Source of the DNA: JACRAO01 sp964490895
GTDB lineage: Bacteria > Bdellovibrionota > UBA1018
Direction: 5' to 3'
Assembly: GCA_964490895.1 (NCBI GenBank)
Contig: CAZBEI010000114.1
Coordinates: 1-12,289, forward strand
Length of the DNA stretch: 12,289 bases
Below the pieces are notes generated by a model that was given only the letters and a program-made list of their open reading frames with translations, had not been told where the DNA came from and ran no database searches. The first letter of the stretch is position 1, and the number at the start of each line of letters is the position of its first letter. A program made the translations under genes and the position numbers. Positions 1 through 6,213 of this stretch are shown here, piece after piece.

Positions 1-387
1 ACCCTTCCCAATAATCATCTTCTCATTGGTCTCAACGAGGCCCTTCGCCTTGAGCATTTCGATCACTTTGTCAAACTCGTATTCCACTTCTAATCCGCTC
101 AGAGAAGGATTCTTTGCTTTAAACCGCTCCTTGGCATTTTCCCAAGTAGCCGTTACTGTCAGTGGCGGGAACAACATGTCCTTTGATTTCCAATAGCTCG
201 GATCTAAAAAATCTCTCGAAGTGAGAACATAGGGTTCATCTGCAGATTTGACCGGAACTTTGTCATCAAAAATTTTTCCAGCTTTTAATCCCTCTAGCTC
301 TGTCAGCTTGCTCACCGCCGCAAAAGACACAGAGGCTATCGGCATTCCCACTAGAAATGTCAGTACCCATTTTTTTATGTATTCCAT
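1..387 (-). CDS. Exported protein of unknown function (3' end outside window)
   Basis: An open frame on the minus strand starts with ATG at 387 and is still open at base 1, so 129 N-terminal residues are visible and the C-terminus is missing. The start is supported by a strong AAGGAG ribosome binding site at 395-400, seven bases upstream. The N-terminus is a typical signal peptide: charged MEYIKK, a hydrophobic core to about residue 22, and a probable signal peptidase I site after SFA (about residues 22-24). The visible mature part has no cysteine, is rich in charged residues and ends in a predicted helical stretch (about residues 94-124). I do not recognise a family. It is the third gene of an apparent operon behind a response regulator and a radical SAM enzyme, separated from the latter by only 16 bases. 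It is therefore likely co-expressed and could be a substrate or effector of that pathway, which is inference. I am confident that it is a real gene and unsure of its function. Confidence 0.8.
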   Translation of the reverse strand, partial: MEYIKKWVLTFLVGMPIASVSFAAVSKLTELEGLKAGKIFDDKVPVKSADEPYVLTSRDFLDPSYWKSKDMLFPPLTVTATWENAKERFKAKNPSLSGLEVEYEFDKVIEMLKAKGLVETNEKMIIGKG

Positions 388-394
388 ATGCACT

Positions 395-400
395 CTCCTT
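395..400 (-). promoter_or_regulatory. Ribosome binding site of the exported protein gene
   Basis: AAGGAG on the minus strand lies seven bases before the ATG at 387, inside the 16-base gap after the radical SAM stop codon. It fixes the start of a gene whose 3' end lies outside the window. Confidence 0.75.
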
Positions 401-403
401 CTG

Positions 404-1483
404 TTAAACTGCAATAGCCTCCTGCAGTTTTTTATTTTCTAATGTCATCCAGCACCCTGGATCTGCACCTAAAAAATTTCCAGTCTCTGCAAAAGCTGCA
501 TTTCGGTCTCCAGCACATCGCCTCAAACTTGGGCATGAACCGCAAACTTCAATTTTGCCCTTTCTCACCGAGACAAGAAGAGGGTGATTTAAAAAAAGCT
601 TTTCCAGCCCCTCCTTTAAAACATCTCCTAAAATTATTCTAGAACGACTCGAAGCAAGCAGTTGTCCTTGGTAATTGACAATCACTCCCTCCCAAAATCG
701 ACCGCTTCGCCCTAAGGTAGGATGCAAAAGATGCATGAGAGGCGATGACGTCGTTGTTTTCATTCCTGTGAGAGCAGACTGATACAAAATTTCATGATAC
801 GCTTTTTTTAGCTCTAAAGCTCGAAGTGCGCGATCATTGCCATGCCCCACCCAAGCTTTAGCGCTGCCCTCTGTAATGAGCCGAGTAAACCCAAGACTAG
901 AAACTCCCCACTGTTTTGCTGTATTAAAAAATTCTGAAATCAGAGCTGCTGTCCTTTGAGACAAAATACCGAGGAGATGAACTTGAAAACCCTCCTCTAA
1001 TAAAGCTCTCGCACCTTGTTTTGCTTTTTCAAAATTTCCAACCCCTCTCACTTGATCGTGTGAAAATGAATCAGGTCCATCTAGGCTCACTTGGAACTGA
1101 ATGTTTTTAAACTTTTTAAACTCCTCACACTTATTTTTCGATATTAAAACTCCATTGGTAAGAACAGAAAACCTTGTCTCAGGGCATAGCGTGATAGCGT
1201 ATTCCATCAAAGGCAGCAAAAATGGACTGAGGAGAGGCTCACCGCCACAAAAAATAACATCTGCTCTAAATTTTAGTTTTTTTCTCAAATGATCGTACTG
1301 ATTTAAAATTTTTTTCCATTCGAGTAAATTGAGCGCCCCTTCGTTTTTATGGTGGGGGTGATAGCAATGAACGCACCGTAAATTACAAAGGTTCGTAATG
1401 TCTAACTGAATGGGCAAATAGCGATCCACATCAATCCAATTTAATAATTTTTCTTCACACCAAGCATAAATATTTTTAAGCAT
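404..1483 (-). CDS. Radical SAM protein with reduced SPASM-like C-terminal domain
   Basis: The 359-residue product has the radical SAM signature C33-x3-C37-x2-C40 (CNLRCVHC), which binds the 4Fe-4S cluster that cleaves S-adenosylmethionine. The GGEP motif follows at 80-83 and SLDG at 133-136, in the usual order for PqqE/anSME-like peptide-modifying enzymes. The C-terminus carries C314-x2-C317-x5-C323 and C344, which resembles a SPASM domain binding auxiliary Fe-S clusters. The CAGGC-type cysteine after C323 is absent (it reads CAGDR), and the strand around 270-287, where SPASM proteins normally have another cysteine, reads QLLASSR. Fewer auxiliary ligands than normal are therefore present. 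The start at 1483 is chosen because GGAGG lies six bases upstream. The frame could open at 1549, but that would add 22 residues lying over the upstream gene. The gene overlaps the response regulator by 8 bases and precedes an exported protein. The reaction and substrate are unknown; peptide or protein modification is inferred from the fold. Radical SAM membership is near certain. Confidence 0.95.
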   Translation of the reverse strand: MLKNIYAWCEEKLLNWIDVDRYLPIQLDITNLCNLRCVHCYHPHHKNEGALNLLEWKKILNQYDHLRKKLKFRADVIFCGGEPLLSPFLLPLMEYAITLCPETRFSVLTNGVLISKNKCEEFKKFKNIQFQVSLDGPDSFSHDQVRGVGNFEKAKQGARALLEEGFQVHLLGILSQRTAALISEFFNTAKQWGVSSLGFTRLITEGSAKAWVGHGNDRALRALELKKAYHEILYQSALTGMKTTTSSPLMHLLHPTLGRSGRFWEGVIVNYQGQLLASSRSRIILGDVLKEGLEKLFLNHPLLVSVRKGKIEVCGSCPSLRRCAGDRNAAFAETGNFLGADPGCWMTLENKKLQEAIAV

Positions 1484-2102
1484 TTTGCACCTCCCCCATC
1501 GACAAAGGTTTTTCCGAAAGTGCTGCAGAGCGGGGAATTTTGAGCCCATTGACTTTATTAAATAATGTCGCCCTCGAAATCCCTAATTTTTGGGCTGTTT
1601 TAGTCATGTCTCCCTGACACAGAGCCAAGGCGCGCGAAATGTACTTTGCTTCCGAATGATTTAAAAAATTTTCAAAATGTCGGGCCGTAAGCACAGAAAA
1701 ATTCTCGGGCAAGGAATAAAAGAACCTACGCTCTACATTCGATTTGGCAATGGTAATGCGAATCATCAGCTCGGGCAAAATCTGCTCTGATTTGACCAAA
1801 TAATCATCTGCGCCTAACTCAAGGGCTTGCACTACATTTTGATAATCAGAGTCTCCCGTCAAAACAAGAAGTGTAGAATAGGGATGAGCCTTCTTGATGA
1901 TTGGAATAAGTGCCAATCCATCTCCATCGGGCAAGCCCTTATCTAATAAAAAAACATCAAAGCTTTTGGCCTCGATGCATTTTTGAGCACTCTTTACCGT
2001 ACTTGCGAGTTCAATTTTATTAGACACACTCAAAAAGCCCTTCATCAAAAGAGCCCAAGACAGGTCGTCCTCAATCAACAAAATTTTAAGCTGATTCAAC
2101 AT
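1476..2102 (-). CDS. Response regulator with receiver and Fis-type HTH, lacking an AAA+ domain
   Basis: The 208-residue protein begins with a canonical CheY-like receiver domain (about 5-120). The acidic pocket is E11-D12-D13, the phosphoacceptor is D54 in the FLLDKGLPDGDG segment, the switch threonine is T82 in LVLTGD, and the conserved lysine is K104 in DDYLVK. After a linker, the C-terminal segment (about 150-192) is a Fis/NtrC-type helix-turn-helix, with GDMTKTAQKLGISRATLF matching the usual GN..kaA..LGIsR.tLy pattern. No sigma-54-interacting AAA+ domain lies between them, so the layout is that of RegA/PrrA/ActR-type regulators and not of full NtrC proteins. All residues needed for phosphorylation are present. 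No histidine kinase is encoded in the window. It is the first gene of an operon with the radical SAM enzyme, which it probably co-regulates. The ATG at 2102 has only a weak ribosome binding site, but no other start precedes the receiver domain. Confidence 0.95.
   Translation of the reverse strand: MLNQLKILLIEDDLSWALLMKGFLSVSNKIELASTVKSAQKCIEAKSFDVFLLDKGLPDGDGLALIPIIKKAHPYSTLLVLTGDSDYQNVVQALELGADDYLVKSEQILPELMIRITIAKSNVERRFFYSLPENFSVLTARHFENFLNHSEAKYISRALALCQGDMTKTAQKLGISRATLFNKVNGLKIPRSAALSEKPLSMGEVQNA
1490..1497 (-). promoter_or_regulatory. Ribosome binding site deciding the radical SAM start
   Basis: GGGGGAGG on the minus strand sits six bases before the ATG at 1483, inside the last codons of the response regulator gene. 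It argues for the internal start at 1483 over the upstream ATG at 1549 and suggests translational coupling of the two genes. Confidence 0.75.
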
Positions 2103-2252
2103 CTTGACGCGCTTCTATCTAATTATTTTGACTTTGTCTGGTTTTTTGACAGAGTGCTGCAGCCCATAATCCCCCAGTGGATTGGTGACAAAACGCACTT
2201 CCGGCGCCGGCAGTAGCGCCCCACTGCCTTTTTTGATTGTCTGATTAGGGTC
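2103..2252. other. Gene-free spacer between the response regulator and brnA
   Basis: No convincing gene lies here on either strand. The spacer must contain the promoter of the response regulator operon, but I cannot identify a good -35/-10 pair on the minus strand. On the plus strand TTGAC recurs at 2104-2108, 2128-2132 and 2146-2150, with TTTTGAC duplicated at 2126-2132 and 2144-2150, an 18-base period. These could be regulator-binding half-sites or chance in a T-rich tract. The right part holds the rightward terminator-like hairpin. Confidence 0.45.
2209..2234 (+). terminator. Rho-independent terminator-like hairpin, rightward orientation
   Basis: GGCAGT (2209-2214) and ACTGCC (2223-2228) form a perfect 6-bp stem around an 8-base loop, followed directly by six T residues (2229-2234). 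The T-run makes it functional only for rightward transcription, yet the genes on both sides (brnA and the response regulator) run leftward. It may end an antisense or small RNA begun in the 2103-2200 spacer, or protect brnTA from readthrough. A competing hairpin, GGCGC (2203-2207) with GCGCC (2216-2220), would hold the terminator's left arm in its loop. The structure is directly visible; its use is inferred. Confidence 0.6.
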
Positions 2253-2546
2253 TTACGCAGCTTCTTCCATTGCTTCTTCTAAGAGCTCGTGGATAAAAGT
2301 CTGATAAGGCTTATGTTTTTTTGAGGCTATTTTTCGAATATGAAAAAGCAGCTTTGGATCAATTCTGATAGCAATGAGTTGTTTTGCTTGGCCTGTTTTT
2401 GGACGCCCTACCTTTCTGGCGCTACGCAGCTCAGCGTCTGTAGACTGAGGGATATCAGAAAAATCAATTTGATCATCGGGTATATGCCTGACGTTCTTTC
2501 CTGTTCGCTTGTCTCGCACTGATAATGCGGATTGCTTCTTTGCCAT
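2253..2546 (-). CDS. brnA: BrnA-type antitoxin (DUF4415, ribbon-helix-helix)
   Basis: This 97-residue protein pairs with the BrnT toxin encoded just upstream. The N-terminal half (1-55) is charged and probably unstructured, the part that would wrap and neutralise BrnT. The C-terminal segment, about 56-93, fits a ribbon-helix-helix DNA-binding domain: the beta strand QLIAIRID is followed by two helices, LLFHIRKIASK and YQTFIHELLEEAM. This is the standard layout of BrnA proteins, which dimerise, bind toxin and repress their own promoter. The ATG at 2546 is preceded by GAGGAGA at 2554-2560. The start lies 74 bases inside brnT, so the genes overlap in different frames and translation is probably coupled. 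The family call rests on the neighbouring BrnT plus this architecture and is strong. Confidence 0.9.
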   Translation of the reverse strand: MAKKQSALSVRDKRTGKNVRHIPDDQIDFSDIPQSTDAELRSARKVGRPKTGQAKQLIAIRIDPKLLFHIRKIASKKHKPYQTFIHELLEEAMEEAA

Positions 2547-2754
2547 TGCTTAATCTCCTCACAGTATAAACAACCAATAAAACTCTAGAACTCATCGATT
2601 GCCCCACTCTCTTAAAACGGAGTTCATAAAAAGAATGAGGGGCATCTTTCCATTCAATCGCATCCGGATCTGCAAAAATTGAGCTCGCTTCTTCAAACGA
2701 GACTGTGTGTTTCTCAAAGTTGATAATCGCTTTCTGAGTGTCCCAGAGAAACAT
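2473..2754 (-). CDS. brnT: BrnT-type ribonuclease toxin (DUF497)
   Basis: The 93-residue product matches the BrnT family along its whole length. It opens with FLWDTQKAIINFEKHTVSFEEA (family pattern F.WD..K...N..KHgvsFeeA), continues with the FADPDAIEW segment, and ends with IRIISARQANRKERQAY, the characteristic R-IISAR-A-..ER..Y tail. BrnT toxins have a RelE-like fold, cleave RNA and stop translation until BrnA sequesters them. All the conserved positions I can check (K15, H16, R81, E87, R88, Y91) are intact, so the toxin looks active. The ATG at 2754 has no Shine-Dalgarno sequence. The probable -10 element is only 8 bases upstream, which predicts a leaderless or nearly leaderless message. 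It is the first gene of the two-gene operon, the usual toxin-first order of brnTA. Confidence 0.93.
   Translation of the reverse strand: MFLWDTQKAIINFEKHTVSFEEASSIFADPDAIEWKDAPHSFYELRFKRVGQSMSSRVLLVVYTVRRLSNGKEAIRIISARQANRKERQAYTR
2554..2560 (-). promoter_or_regulatory. Ribosome binding site of brnA, internal to brnT
   Basis: GAGGAGA on the minus strand lies seven bases before the brnA ATG and within the brnT reading frame. It supports strong antitoxin translation from the toxin message; the toxin itself has no visible site, which fits the need for antitoxin excess. Confidence 0.7.
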
Positions 2755-2758
2755 AGTT

Positions 2759-2772
2759 ATTGTATATACAAT
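2759..2772. promoter_or_regulatory. Palindromic operator candidate for BrnA autoregulation
   Basis: ATTGTATATACAAT is a perfect 14-base palindrome that covers the predicted -10 element and ends 4 bases before the brnT start. Ribbon-helix-helix antitoxins such as BrnA repress their own operons by binding inverted repeats, so this is the best operator candidate. The palindrome is directly seen; the binding is inferred. Confidence 0.6.
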
Positions 2773-2791
2773 TACTCAACCTGGAAGTCAA
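2763..2791 (-). promoter_or_regulatory. Probable sigma-70 promoter of brnTA
   Basis: On the minus strand TTGACT (2786-2791) is separated by 17 bases from TATATA (2763-2768). The predicted start site falls one or two bases before the brnT ATG. The -10 lies inside the 14-base palindrome, a natural arrangement for repression. Confidence 0.6.
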
Positions 2792-2819
2792 GATTTTTTA
2801 CACAAGAATAATACGGCGA

Positions 2820-2848
2820 TGGACATCAACTGTCTTCTAAAGTAATAC
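2820..2848 (+). promoter_or_regulatory. Possible promoter of the exonuclease gene
   Basis: TGGACA (2820-2825) and TAATAC (2843-2848) are spaced by 17 bases on the plus strand. Initiation near 2855 would give a leader of about 20 bases for the ATG at 2876 but no leader for the ATG at 2858. The -10 match is weak. Confidence 0.35.
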
Positions 2849-2875
2849 ATCAGCACTATGGGGGAAACTACAAGC

Positions 2876-3454
2876 ATGGCCGCACATTTATTCTTTGATG
2901 TCGAAACGACCGGATTGCCCAGAAATTATAAAGCTCATTATTCTCAAACCTCAAATTGGCCTAGGATTGTGCAGTTGTCATGGATCGTGGCTGACTTAAA
3001 AGGAAAAATTCTTAAGGAGTCAGACAATATTATCAAAGTAGATTTCCAAATTCCTCCAGAAGTGAGCCGAATACATGGCATTACTAACGACATATCTCAA
3101 AAGGAGGGGGTCGCTATGACCGCTGTTTTAAAGAACTTCCTTCTGGATCTTGAGAATGCCAATTGCATTATCTGTCATAATGTAGGTTTTGATTTACCCA
3201 TACTGCAGTGCGAGCTTCTTCGCTCTGGCTTACAACACGAAATAAGCAAGAAAACATTTTGTACCATGAAAAACTCAGCTCATTATTGCCAACTCCCAGG
3301 TCCTTATGGATACAAGTGGCCGCAGCTCGAGGAACTTTACCGTATTTGTTTTAGAGATAAAATTGAGGGGGCCCATAATGCGATGATGGATGTGAGGGCT
3401 ACTCATAAGATTTTTTATCACTTGGTCCAAGAAAAAATATTTTCAGTCAGTTGA
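2876..3454 (+). CDS. DEDDh-family 3'-5' exonuclease (DnaQ/RNase T-like)
   Basis: This 192-residue, single-domain protein carries all the metal-binding and catalytic residues of the DEDDh exonuclease superfamily. D8 and E10 lie in FFDVETTG (Exo I), D106 lies in CHNVGFDLPIL (Exo II), and H167 and D172 lie in AHNAMMDVRAT (Exo III). These enzymes remove nucleotides from 3' ends of DNA or RNA using two divalent metal ions. There is no polymerase, BRCT or GIY-YIG domain, so it is a stand-alone exonuclease and not an obvious replicative epsilon subunit. The ATG at 2876 is preferred because GGGGGA lies about 10 bases upstream and only two residues precede the first strand. The ATG at 2858 would add six residues and has no ribosome binding site. 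It is transcribed away from brnTA and converges on the SNF2 operon. The natural substrate cannot be told from sequence. Confidence 0.93.
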   Translation: MAAHLFFDVETTGLPRNYKAHYSQTSNWPRIVQLSWIVADLKGKILKESDNIIKVDFQIPPEVSRIHGITNDISQKEGVAMTAVLKNFLLDLENANCIICHNVGFDLPILQCELLRSGLQHEISKKTFCTMKNSAHYCQLPGPYGYKWPQLEELYRICFRDKIEGAHNAMMDVRATHKIFYHLVQEKIFSVS

Positions 3455-3510
3455 TATCACATTCTCAGTGGCTCGAGCTACGTGATTTGTCCGGCATGGT
3501 CATTTCTCTA

Positions 3511-4545
3511 TTAAGCACACCTTGGACAGAGGTATTTATTTTCCTTAAGAGCCCAGCTGCGAGAAGTCTGCTTGCAAACATCACAAGTTGGCAATAAAAA
3601 CTCACGGAGCATAGGACAATAATCGATATTGATAAACGCTTTTGATGAAGCATTGGGTTGGAGACGACAACGGTAAGTGGGAAGGATTAAAATCCTAGCT
3701 CCAACAGGTTGAACATGAAATTGAGCACGAAACCTTTCTTGGATATTTCCGAGGCGGAGGTTTCGTTCCGTACGTATGCGCTCGAGTTTTCCCTCCTTTT
3801 GCTTTTCTTGGCTCATGCGTTTATGGATATCTTCTTCTAGGCGATCATAATAGTGGATTGCCTTGTTCATTTCTTCGTTTTGCATACGCGCAATCTCAGT
3901 TTTAAATTCAGCTTCGAAAGCTTTCTCTGAAACCCCTGTTTTAGCCCTGTCTTTGAAATGAAATGTCAGCTCACTGGGTATGTTCAAATGACGCAAGGCC
4001 TTGTAATCTCCTAAGCGTAAATGCAGTCGCTTAAGATACGACTCTGGTTGCTCCAAAAATGTCCCACGATGATCTTGAAGAAAATGTTTGAGCTTGTTTC
4101 CAATCTCTGCTGCTTCAAATCCAAAAAGATAAAGAGAGTGCACCCAAATTCTAGAAATAAGTTTTTGATGGATGAGTTCAATTTTAGAGGGACGCATTGA
4201 AAACAGGGCTGACACTTTTTCGATGACACGCTGAGGAGGGGTCTCTTTGAACGGCTTTAGTTCTACAATATCAATAGGCGCTTGGCCCAAAACTTGATCG
4301 GCAAAATTTAAGATCAAAGGATGTGCAAGACTAATATGCAAAATTTCATTGCTCACGTGTTCTATAAATGGGGTCACACGGTCTAACGTGCTTTCTGGAA
4401 GCGCCAACTCAAAGGCATATCCATGAGCCTCACAAATGCCGCCCGCATACTCTACAGATTGCGGCAGAATTGCAGCGACGAGATTTTCTATTGCTTTGAA
4501 GTCTGGTTTATCCTGCCAAAGAGAGATTGGTTCTGTCAAACTCAT
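3511..4545 (-). CDS. Coiled-coil protein with C-terminal zinc ribbon, SNF2-operon partner
   Basis: I do not recognise a named family for this 344-residue protein. The N-terminal part (1-195) is a mixed alpha/beta region without clear motifs. Residues about 205-275 are very rich in Glu, Lys and Arg with a heptad-like pattern, a likely coiled coil. After it, AQFHVQPVGARILILPTYRCRL looks like a small beta module. The C-terminus is a classic zinc ribbon, C321-x2-C324-x15-C340-x2-C343, ending one residue before the stop. The gene is the last of the three-gene SNF2 operon. Its ATG overlaps the stop of the second SNF2 gene (ATGA), with GGAGGAGG at 4556-4563 upstream, so the two proteins are probably made in a fixed ratio. 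A role as a DNA- or protein-binding adaptor for the SNF2 motors is inference from this coupling. No signal peptide or membrane segment is visible. Confidence 0.85.
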   Translation of the reverse strand: MSLTEPISLWQDKPDFKAIENLVAAILPQSVEYAGGICEAHGYAFELALPESTLDRVTPFIEHVSNEILHISLAHPLILNFADQVLGQAPIDIVELKPFKETPPQRVIEKVSALFSMRPSKIELIHQKLISRIWVHSLYLFGFEAAEIGNKLKHFLQDHRGTFLEQPESYLKRLHLRLGDYKALRHLNIPSELTFHFKDRAKTGVSEKAFEAEFKTEIARMQNEEMNKAIHYYDRLEEDIHKRMSQEKQKEGKLERIRTERNLRLGNIQERFRAQFHVQPVGARILILPTYRCRLQPNASSKAFINIDYCPMLREFLLPTCDVCKQTSRSWALKENKYLCPRCA

Positions 4546-6206
4546 GAAAAAACAACCTCCTCCAGTTGCCGCACTTTTGTGATCCTATTTTTTGCGTCAA
4601 GGAGTTCTGTAGAGATGCTATTTATTTTTTCTTGGAAAGAATCAAATGACTGGCTCTCCAGCCACAGATCTCCCACTCGTTCTTCAAAGCTTTTTTCATC
4701 TTCGATTTCTCCCAAAACTGAGGAGAGCTCTCCCACCACAAGCTCAAACAAGTTCAGCTTGCGATCTAAAAGATCTAAAAGCACTTCCTCGATAGAACCT
4801 TGGCTACAGAGGTTGAGAACTGTGACAGCCTCTTTTTGGCCAAACCGATGGAGCCTTCCCATGCGCTGTTCAAGTCGCATGGGATTCCAAGGGATATCAA
4901 AGTTTATCAGGTGGTGGCAAAATTGGAGATTTCTCCCCTCACTCCCAGCATCAGTTGAGATCAAAAGGGGTGCAGTATTTTGAAATTTTAAAACCTCTTG
5001 ATCGCGAACAAGCTGACTTTGTCCTCCTACGATTTGTGCAACTTCGAACAAGCTGCCAAAATGCTCCACGAGAACCCGATGGGTGCCCACGAACTGTGTA
5101 AAAACTAAAATTTTCTCGGTTGGATTTTTACTCCAAATGTGTCGAAAATATTTCTCTAAAAATGCGATCTTAGAAGCATTTTGTCGACCTAAGTCTGTAA
5201 GTTTTATTCCCAAATCTATGAGCAAAGAACTTGCTGTCGAAGGAAGACTTCCCATCATTCTTTGAGCTGTGAGCAGGGTCATTCTATTTAAATTTTTCTT
5301 TTTTAGAATTTCGCTCACCCCATCATAGAATTTCCGCTCGGCCTCTTGAGGTGTGATAACACTGGTTTGAGCTTGTCTAGGTGGCAATGCAAGGCCAGCC
5401 TCTGCTCTGGTATTACGAATCATAATATGAGAAACAAGGCTTTTTAATTCTGAGGCTCTTCTAATGGACAGGCCTCGTGTTCCCTTTTCTACAAACTTGG
5501 CTTTAAAATCTTGAGCCGTTGAGAGTTGACCTGGTTTTAAAAGTGTCACAAGGTTAAACAGATCATCAATGGAGTTTTGCACTGGAGTAGCAGTCAGAAG
5601 AAGAAGGTATTTGCTTTTGAGACGACTGACCAGTTTCCAAAGCAAAGTATTTCTGTTTTTCATGTGATGGGCTTCATCGACGATGATGAGATCAAACATT
5701 CTTTCAGAGAGCACTTCCGCATGAGTGTTTTGCTTTGCCATTGCGGTTGAGGCAATGATAACCCCCATTTTTTCCCACTCGTCTTTGCTTCCTGTCCGAA
5801 TGACCTCAGAAGGGATAAAAAATTTTGACTCTAATTCCTCTTGCCACTGAGAAAGAAGACTTGGGGGAGCAAGAATGAGTACGTTTTTTACCATCGAACG
5901 AACCATGTATTCTTTCATGATGAGGCCTGCTTCGATGCTTTTTCCAAGCCCCACTTCGTCAGCTAAAATGGCTCGGCCCTTCATGCGACTCAAAGCGCGC
6001 TTTGCAGTATCGATCTGATAAGCAAGCCGCTCGATTTGAACCAGAGGAAGACAGAGAAGTTCATCAAACCCTGCTACCATCTTTAGAAAAACAGCGTGTA
6101 CAGCCGCATCAAAACCAACGGCGTCAGCACAGGATTTTCCAGAACAGATGGACTTTAGTTTTGTCTGAAATCTGCCAGATGTATCGCCCCAAGCATCTTG
6201 TTCCAT
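4542..6206 (-). CDS. SNF2-family ATPase, RapA/HepA-like (second motor)
   Basis: The 554-residue protein is a compact SF2 helicase-fold DNA translocase with every motor motif. Walker A is ADEVGLGKS (82-90), motif Ia is LILAPPSLLSQW, the DEAH box is 177-180, motif III is LTATP (204-208), and motif IV is ILVFTQF. Motif V is STDAGSEGRNLQ (417-428) and motif VI is QRMGRLHRFGQ (447-457). ADEVGLGKSIEAGL and DEAHHMKN are typical of the RapA/HepA branch, whose members use ATP to remodel protein-nucleic-acid complexes; this is family knowledge. No RapA N-terminal Tudor-like domains are present, and the C-terminal tail (about 490-554) is short and charged. The ATG at 6206 is chosen because it lies 7 bases after the stop of the upstream SNF2 gene and leaves the motor complete. 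The frame extends to a TTG at 6332, but that extension lies over the upstream gene and reads as a low-complexity basic stretch. It is coupled downstream to the zinc-ribbon protein. Confidence 0.93.
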   Translation of the reverse strand: MEQDAWGDTSGRFQTKLKSICSGKSCADAVGFDAAVHAVFLKMVAGFDELLCLPLVQIERLAYQIDTAKRALSRMKGRAILADEVGLGKSIEAGLIMKEYMVRSMVKNVLILAPPSLLSQWQEELESKFFIPSEVIRTGSKDEWEKMGVIIASTAMAKQNTHAEVLSERMFDLIIVDEAHHMKNRNTLLWKLVSRLKSKYLLLLTATPVQNSIDDLFNLVTLLKPGQLSTAQDFKAKFVEKGTRGLSIRRASELKSLVSHIMIRNTRAEAGLALPPRQAQTSVITPQEAERKFYDGVSEILKKKNLNRMTLLTAQRMMGSLPSTASSLLIDLGIKLTDLGRQNASKIAFLEKYFRHIWSKNPTEKILVFTQFVGTHRVLVEHFGSLFEVAQIVGGQSQLVRDQEVLKFQNTAPLLISTDAGSEGRNLQFCHHLINFDIPWNPMRLEQRMGRLHRFGQKEAVTVLNLCSQGSIEEVLLDLLDRKLNLFELVVGELSSVLGEIEDEKSFEERVGDLWLESQSFDSFQEKINSISTELLDAKNRITKVRQLEEVVFS

Positions 6207-6213
6207 TGGCCTC

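Noticed and set aside
1484..1549. Upstream ATG (1549) for the radical SAM gene
   Set aside because: It has no good ribosome binding site and adds 22 residues over the response regulator; GGGGGAGG precedes the ATG at 1483 at ideal spacing.
1983..2216. A 77-codon rightward open frame ending just before the orphan terminator
   Set aside because: Its first half is antisense to the receiver domain and it shows no protein family, ribosome binding site or promoter; I keep only the terminator as a signal.
3464..3480. Possible bidirectional terminator between the exonuclease and the SNF2 operon
   Set aside because: GTGGC-TCGA-GCTAC makes only a 5-bp stem with a G-U pair and is not followed by a T-run on either strand.
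4423..4983. A 186-codon rightward open frame opposite the SNF2/zinc-ribbon junction
   Set aside because: It is Ser/Arg-rich, without domains, and lies antisense to two well-supported genes with clear motifs; it is a shadow frame.
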